IMG/VR virus record: IMGVR_UViG_3300044729_002606
Span: 1-23,409 of that record
From: a virus
Reading direction: 5' to 3' (one strand)
DNA: 23,409 nucleotides
Part shown: positions 20,340 through 23,409 of the stretch, piece by piece
Layout of the letters: the number at the start of each line of letters is the position of its first letter
How positions within the stretch are numbered: the stretch's first letter is position 1
The notes under the pieces: generated by a model
What the model saw: only the letters and a program-made list of their open reading frames with translations
What the model was told of the DNA's origin: nothing
The model's database searches: none
Translations under genes and position numbers: made by a program

Positions 20340-20864
20340 TTACGGGTCGGTGATGAGGAAGAGCGTGGCCGCGTCGGGACTTCCGATGGCGTTGTATTCG
20401 GCTTGGGTGAGCGAGACGATGTTGTTGACCACGTCGCTGCCGCTGCCTGCGCTGGTGTCGCTGACGACGTTGACGCCAGAGCGGTCGGCGGCCGTCAGCG
20501 TGCGGGTAGTGCCGGTGGTGATGCCGGAGAGTTGGAAGGCTAGATTCTTGGAGCTGTCGCCGTTGTCGTAGAGCAGGAAGTTGGCGTCGTTGAAGACATC
20601 CGGCAGAATGCCCGCGTAGGTCCAGTCAGTTGCGCGTGTTCCGGTGGTGGCAACGCGAATGTAGATGCCCGCGGGCTTGCGGTTGATGAGCCAAGTGCCT
20701 TCGGCTTCGCGGACGAGGTAGGCGCTGTCTACGGCTGGCGGGTTGGCGGTGGGCAACGCGCTGAAGTTTTGCACCTCGCCGTCGATATAGCTCGCACCGC
20801 CGCCGCCTCCACCGGAGCCGGTGAAGTCGAAGTTTCCTGTCAGCGGATTGAACTTAATGGCCAT
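20340..20864 (-). CDS. Tail fibre / collar-type virion protein, 174 aa
   Basis: The N-terminus MAIKFNPLTGNFDFTG followed by a run of six glycines (residues 18-23) is a recurring start of phage fibre proteins. Residues 30-85 form a beta domain with SALPTANPP and AGIYIRV elements. Residues 90-125 contain a FQLSGITTGTTRTLTAAD fibre-shaft motif. The end, LTQAEYNAI followed by TLFLITDP, is a frequent C-terminus in such proteins. It therefore looks like a short fibre or upper-collar component. It overlaps the upstream gene by TAATG and ends three bases before the 281-aa gene. Confidence 0.7.
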   Translation of the reverse strand: MAIKFNPLTGNFDFTGSGGGGGGASYIDGEVQNFSALPTANPPAVDSAYLVREAEGTWLINRKPAGIYIRVATTGTRATDWTYAGILPDVFNDANFLLYDNGDSSKNLAFQLSGITTGTTRTLTAADRSGVNVVSDTSAGSGSDVVNNIVSLTQAEYNAIGSPDAATLFLITDP

Positions 20865-21073
20865 TAGCTGCGGGTCACGGTGGCGATCTTTGCGTCATCG
20901 CTGGACGGCGTGCCGCCGACATAGGTGAAGGTGAGCGTGGCGACCGTCTGGCTGCCTTCTTTGTAGACCACCGTGGAAAGGTTGTTTGTCGTGGAGACGT
21001 AATTCAGCTCAACCGCGTTGTGCTGCGGGATGTTTAGTCCGGCGATGTTTCTGACGGAGACGTTTGGGTGCAT
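20864..21073 (-). CDS. Small hypothetical virion protein, 69 aa
   Basis: This beta-rich small protein has the elements HNAVELNYVSTTNNLSTVVY and TVATLTFTYVGG. Similar short proteins sit between portal and fibre genes in other phages and are left unnamed. The ATG lies three bases after the portal stop, and its own stop overlaps the next start (TAATG). It has no membrane segment or motif of known function. It may be a small structural connector. Confidence 0.6.
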   Translation of the reverse strand: MHPNVSVRNIAGLNIPQHNAVELNYVSTTNNLSTVVYKEGSQTVATLTFTYVGGTPSSDDAKIATVTRS

Positions 21074-21076
21074 GTG

Positions 21077-23182
21077 TTAGGCGGGTTGGGCGGTCATGCC
21101 GAGTTGCTGGTCTTGCGCCATCTTTTGCAGCGCGGGCTGGGCGCCGGTGCGGCCGATGACTGCGTTCTGTTGCTGTTGCAACTGGAACTGGAAGGCTTGT
21201 GCCCTCGCGTCGATCATGCTGCGGAAGATTTCGTCGGACTGATACCGCTGCTGGACGGCGGGGTTGGACTGGATGATTTGCTGCAAGGTTTGCAGTCTTA
21301 CTTGCGCGTTTTGTCCGCCCTCCTTGAGCGGGGGTTCGGTGCCTGCGGCGATTTTTGCGAAGGCGGTTTGTTCGTCTTCTTGTTCGGCTGCGGTGGCGGC
21401 GCCGATGTCTTGCACCAAGAGGCCGGCGAGATTCGGGTCAACGGCTTGGAACATGTATTTGACCAAACCAGCGCGATCTATGACGCCGAAGCTGTCCAAG
21501 GGGACGAGCACTTTGGCGAGGTAGTCTAGCTTGGCGCCGAGGGCTTCGGAGTCGAGCAACCGGGCATCGAACTCGCACGTCACGTCGAAGCGGCCGCGGA
21601 TATCGGCGGGGCTGGCGGTGAGCGGGAGATTGGGGTTGCCGGTGACTCGGGCGACTTCCTCCTCGGTCATGTATTGTTGACAGAGCGAGAGCGTCTGGAC
21701 GAGGCAGAGCTTCATGTCCAAGAGCCAGCTATCGACCAGCTCTTGGGTGTGGAGCATGTAGCGTTGTGGCGGGACGGCTTCGGAGATTCGTCCGAAGTAG
21801 TTGTCCACGTCGTTGCGGATGGACATCTCAACTTCAATGCTGCCGGCGTCGGGCTGCGGCGGGGTCATCCAAGTGATCTCGCCGGGGCGGCGCTCGGGGA
21901 TCTGGACGCCCGGTCCCATGATGAGATCCATCTTGCCGCGCGCGGCGGGCGTTTTGAGCGGAGGCAAGGTGACGATGCTGGCGCGGTCGCCTCGCATGTC
22001 GCGCTGGATTTTGACTTCTTCCTGGGCGGTCTGGACGATCTCCGGCACGCCGCGGGATTCCAAGATGGGGCGCGAGGCGCGTTCGCGGGGCAGCTCGACG
22101 AAGGGATAAAGCGCGTGGGCGTAGGGCAGGATGTCGTGGACGGCGGTGCGGTCGGGGACGTGGTAGCTGAGGACGGTGCGGGTGACGCGCATCGCCTTGG
22201 TGCGGTCGTCGTGCTCCTTCCTGTAGACGTGCCAGATCTCGATCATGTCGCGCTGGTGGTCGTAGAGGAACTGGTCGCTGCGGTGGAGGTTCAGCGAGAT
22301 GCGACGGATGTCGCCTTTCTTCTCCACGACTTGCTCGACCCATTTGTCGTCCCAACCCTCGACAGCGGCACGTTCGCGCAACTCCGGTTCGGTCATTAGC
22401 TCGCGTCGGGCAACGAACGCGGCACGCTGTAATGAGTAGGTCTGGGCAGGGAAGATGATGTCTTCCCATGGCTCAAGCGCGGTCCACTGGGGCCGGCTTT
22501 CAAAAACGTAGGGCTGCTCCCATTCGACGAAGCCTTTTTCGCGGAACTGGCGGACTTTGGCGGTGGTGCCTAGCTCCGGGATGACTTCGCCCATGAGCTG
22601 GGCGGCGAGTTCTTCTTGCTCCGGGTCGAGGACGACCTCGAGGAGGGCCTGGAGGTTGGGATCTTGGGACTCCTGCAGCATCATCATGGCGTCTTCCATG
22701 GAGAATGACTTGATCTCGGTGCGGGTGGTCTTGATCCAATCGACGGCCATGACGGCGAGGCCGTAGGTCTCGCGGAAGTTGGCGGCAAGCTGCACTTCGC
22801 GCCGGAGGTCATCCAAGACGTGCTGGAAGAGGAGCCACTTGAGGACGGACTCCGCGGCGCTGCGTTTGTCGATGTCCATAGACTCGACGGGCTGGACCTG
22901 GACGCGCGCCTTGAAGAAGGCGTTGGTCAGCATGGCAACGTGATCGCGGACGATGGTGTCGGCCATGCGCACGCGGGAATCTAAACTTTTGTCCCAAGGA
23001 AATGGGCGCTTGCCGAGGGCTTCTTGGTGTTTGCGGCCGTCGTCGGTCTGGCCGGCCCAGATGCAGAAGCGGGTGTTCCAGTTGCGGAGCTTCCGCTGGA
23101 CGTAGCCGCTGCCATCGGCGTCGGCCTCATCGATGTCCGAGAGGATCTCGGAGATTTTGTCGCGGTCGGGTGCTTTGATCAT
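21077..23182 (-). CDS. Phage portal protein (podovirus type), 701 aa
   Basis: Length, layout and a Gln-rich C-terminal tail (about 655-701, with QFQLQQQQ) fit large podoviral portals, which form the dodecameric ring at the capsid vertex through which DNA is packaged and ejected. The N-terminal part has a typical helix with SRVRMADTIVRDHVAMLTNA. The central part has acidic insert helices (residues 170-215), then the beta wing and stem segments around 330-470. The ATG follows directly on the upstream stop (TAAATG) with no clear Shine-Dalgarno, so it is probably coupled to the upstream gene. No terminase or protease domain is fused. Portal is the best fit by pattern and position. Confidence 0.75.
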   Translation of the reverse strand: MIKAPDRDKISEILSDIDEADADGSGYVQRKLRNWNTRFCIWAGQTDDGRKHQEALGKRPFPWDKSLDSRVRMADTIVRDHVAMLTNAFFKARVQVQPVESMDIDKRSAAESVLKWLLFQHVLDDLRREVQLAANFRETYGLAVMAVDWIKTTRTEIKSFSMEDAMMMLQESQDPNLQALLEVVLDPEQEELAAQLMGEVIPELGTTAKVRQFREKGFVEWEQPYVFESRPQWTALEPWEDIIFPAQTYSLQRAAFVARRELMTEPELRERAAVEGWDDKWVEQVVEKKGDIRRISLNLHRSDQFLYDHQRDMIEIWHVYRKEHDDRTKAMRVTRTVLSYHVPDRTAVHDILPYAHALYPFVELPRERASRPILESRGVPEIVQTAQEEVKIQRDMRGDRASIVTLPPLKTPAARGKMDLIMGPGVQIPERRPGEITWMTPPQPDAGSIEVEMSIRNDVDNYFGRISEAVPPQRYMLHTQELVDSWLLDMKLCLVQTLSLCQQYMTEEEVARVTGNPNLPLTASPADIRGRFDVTCEFDARLLDSEALGAKLDYLAKVLVPLDSFGVIDRAGLVKYMFQAVDPNLAGLLVQDIGAATAAEQEDEQTAFAKIAAGTEPPLKEGGQNAQVRLQTLQQIIQSNPAVQQRYQSDEIFRSMIDARAQAFQFQLQQQQNAVIGRTGAQPALQKMAQDQQLGMTAQPA

Positions 23183-23409
23183 TTAAGGGACAAGCACCGT
23201 GGTGCGGCGCGGGGTGTAGTGGACGGCGGTCTCGGGATGGCGCTTTTTGAAGTCATCGCGCCAACCTTTGTCGGCCCAGCACCCGGGTTCGGTTTTTTCC
23301 CAAGCCCAGTAGACATCGGCGTCGATGCTCATGGTGTGCTGGCCGATGCCTTCGACGGCGCATTGCTCGAGGCGCTCGTTGGCCTGCGCGATGCGCTGCT
23401 GCTCAAGGC
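23183..23409 (-). CDS. Partial phage protein upstream of portal (C-terminal 74 residues)
   Basis: The minus frame is open from the right edge of the window to a TAA at 23183-23185, directly before the portal ATG. The visible part starts with a helix (QQRIAQANERLEQ) and continues into MSIDADVYWAWEKTEPGCW and DDFKKRHPE, ending TTVLVP. The MSID plus W...CW plus D-x-x-F-x-x-x-x-P layout recalls a small protein commonly encoded beside podoviral portals, whose role is not well defined. An internal start at the MSID Met is possible. Its length and start lie outside the window or are undetermined. Confidence 0.55.
   Translation of the reverse strand, partial: LEQQRIAQANERLEQCAVEGIGQHTMSIDADVYWAWEKTEPGCWADKGWRDDFKKRHPETAVHYTPRRTTVLVP

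Noticed and set aside
1-23409. CRISPR array, insertion sequence or rRNA
   Set aside because: No regularly spaced repeat array, transposase motif with inverted repeats, or rRNA-like sequence was seen. The only repeats found are those in the attachment region and in fibre genes.

Overview
The window reads as part of the genome of a temperate, short-tailed (podovirus-type) bacteriophage or of its integrated form. About 21 kb of the 23.4 kb is one leftward (minus-strand) late operon. It encodes a portal protein, a tail-tube adaptor and nozzle, several fibre or appendage proteins, a lysis cassette, and a block of large internal or ejected virion proteins. No host housekeeping gene is visible. The DNA is GC-rich by eye. 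The host cannot be named. A Gram-negative-type envelope is inferred from two lipobox lipoproteins, one resembling an outer-membrane spanin. The major capsid protein, scaffold, terminase and replication genes are not in the window and presumably lie outside it.

Layout, left to right. (1) 1-893, plus strand: four tightly packed small genes, the first cut by the window edge, including a lipoprotein with a PEGA-like segment. (2) 884-1999, minus strand: a tyrosine recombinase (integrase) convergent with that cluster. (3) 2001-2286, non-coding: a probable attP. It holds a 37-nt block matching the 5' half of a tRNA-Thr(UGU) gene, flanked by four 9-bp direct repeats that look like integrase arm sites, plus a 10-bp-period tandem repeat and the late-operon terminator. 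(4) 2287-11585, minus: a 70-aa protein, an 1827-aa polyvalent or ejection protein with a HEIAH metalloprotease motif, two smaller putative internal virion proteins, and a protein with a C-terminal S74 auto-processing chaperone. (5) 11615-15106: a repeat-rich tail fibre and a tail-nozzle-like protein. (6) 15106-16576: the lysis cassette, with an L,D-transpeptidase-fold wall enzyme, a two-helix protein carrying a peptidoglycan-binding-like tail, a spanin-like lipoprotein and two small membrane proteins. (7) 16573-21073: fibre, adaptor and small virion proteins. (8) 21077-23182: the portal, followed at the right edge by the end of a further upstream gene.

Transcription of the late block runs from right to left. 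Nearly every junction is a TAATG or ATGA overlap or a gap of a few bases, so the genes are probably translationally coupled. The operon ends at a strong intrinsic terminator (2226-2259) just before the attachment region. The integrase starts beside three of the putative arm sites, which suggests autoregulation. The most unusual points are these: an attP carrying the 5' rather than the 3' half of a tRNA; an integrase lacking two expected catalytic-box residues; a giant ejected protein that combines a zinc-protease motif with a possible DNA-glycosylase-like Lys/Asp motif; and a lysis cassette built around an L,D-transpeptidase fold with the wall-binding segment on a separate membrane protein.
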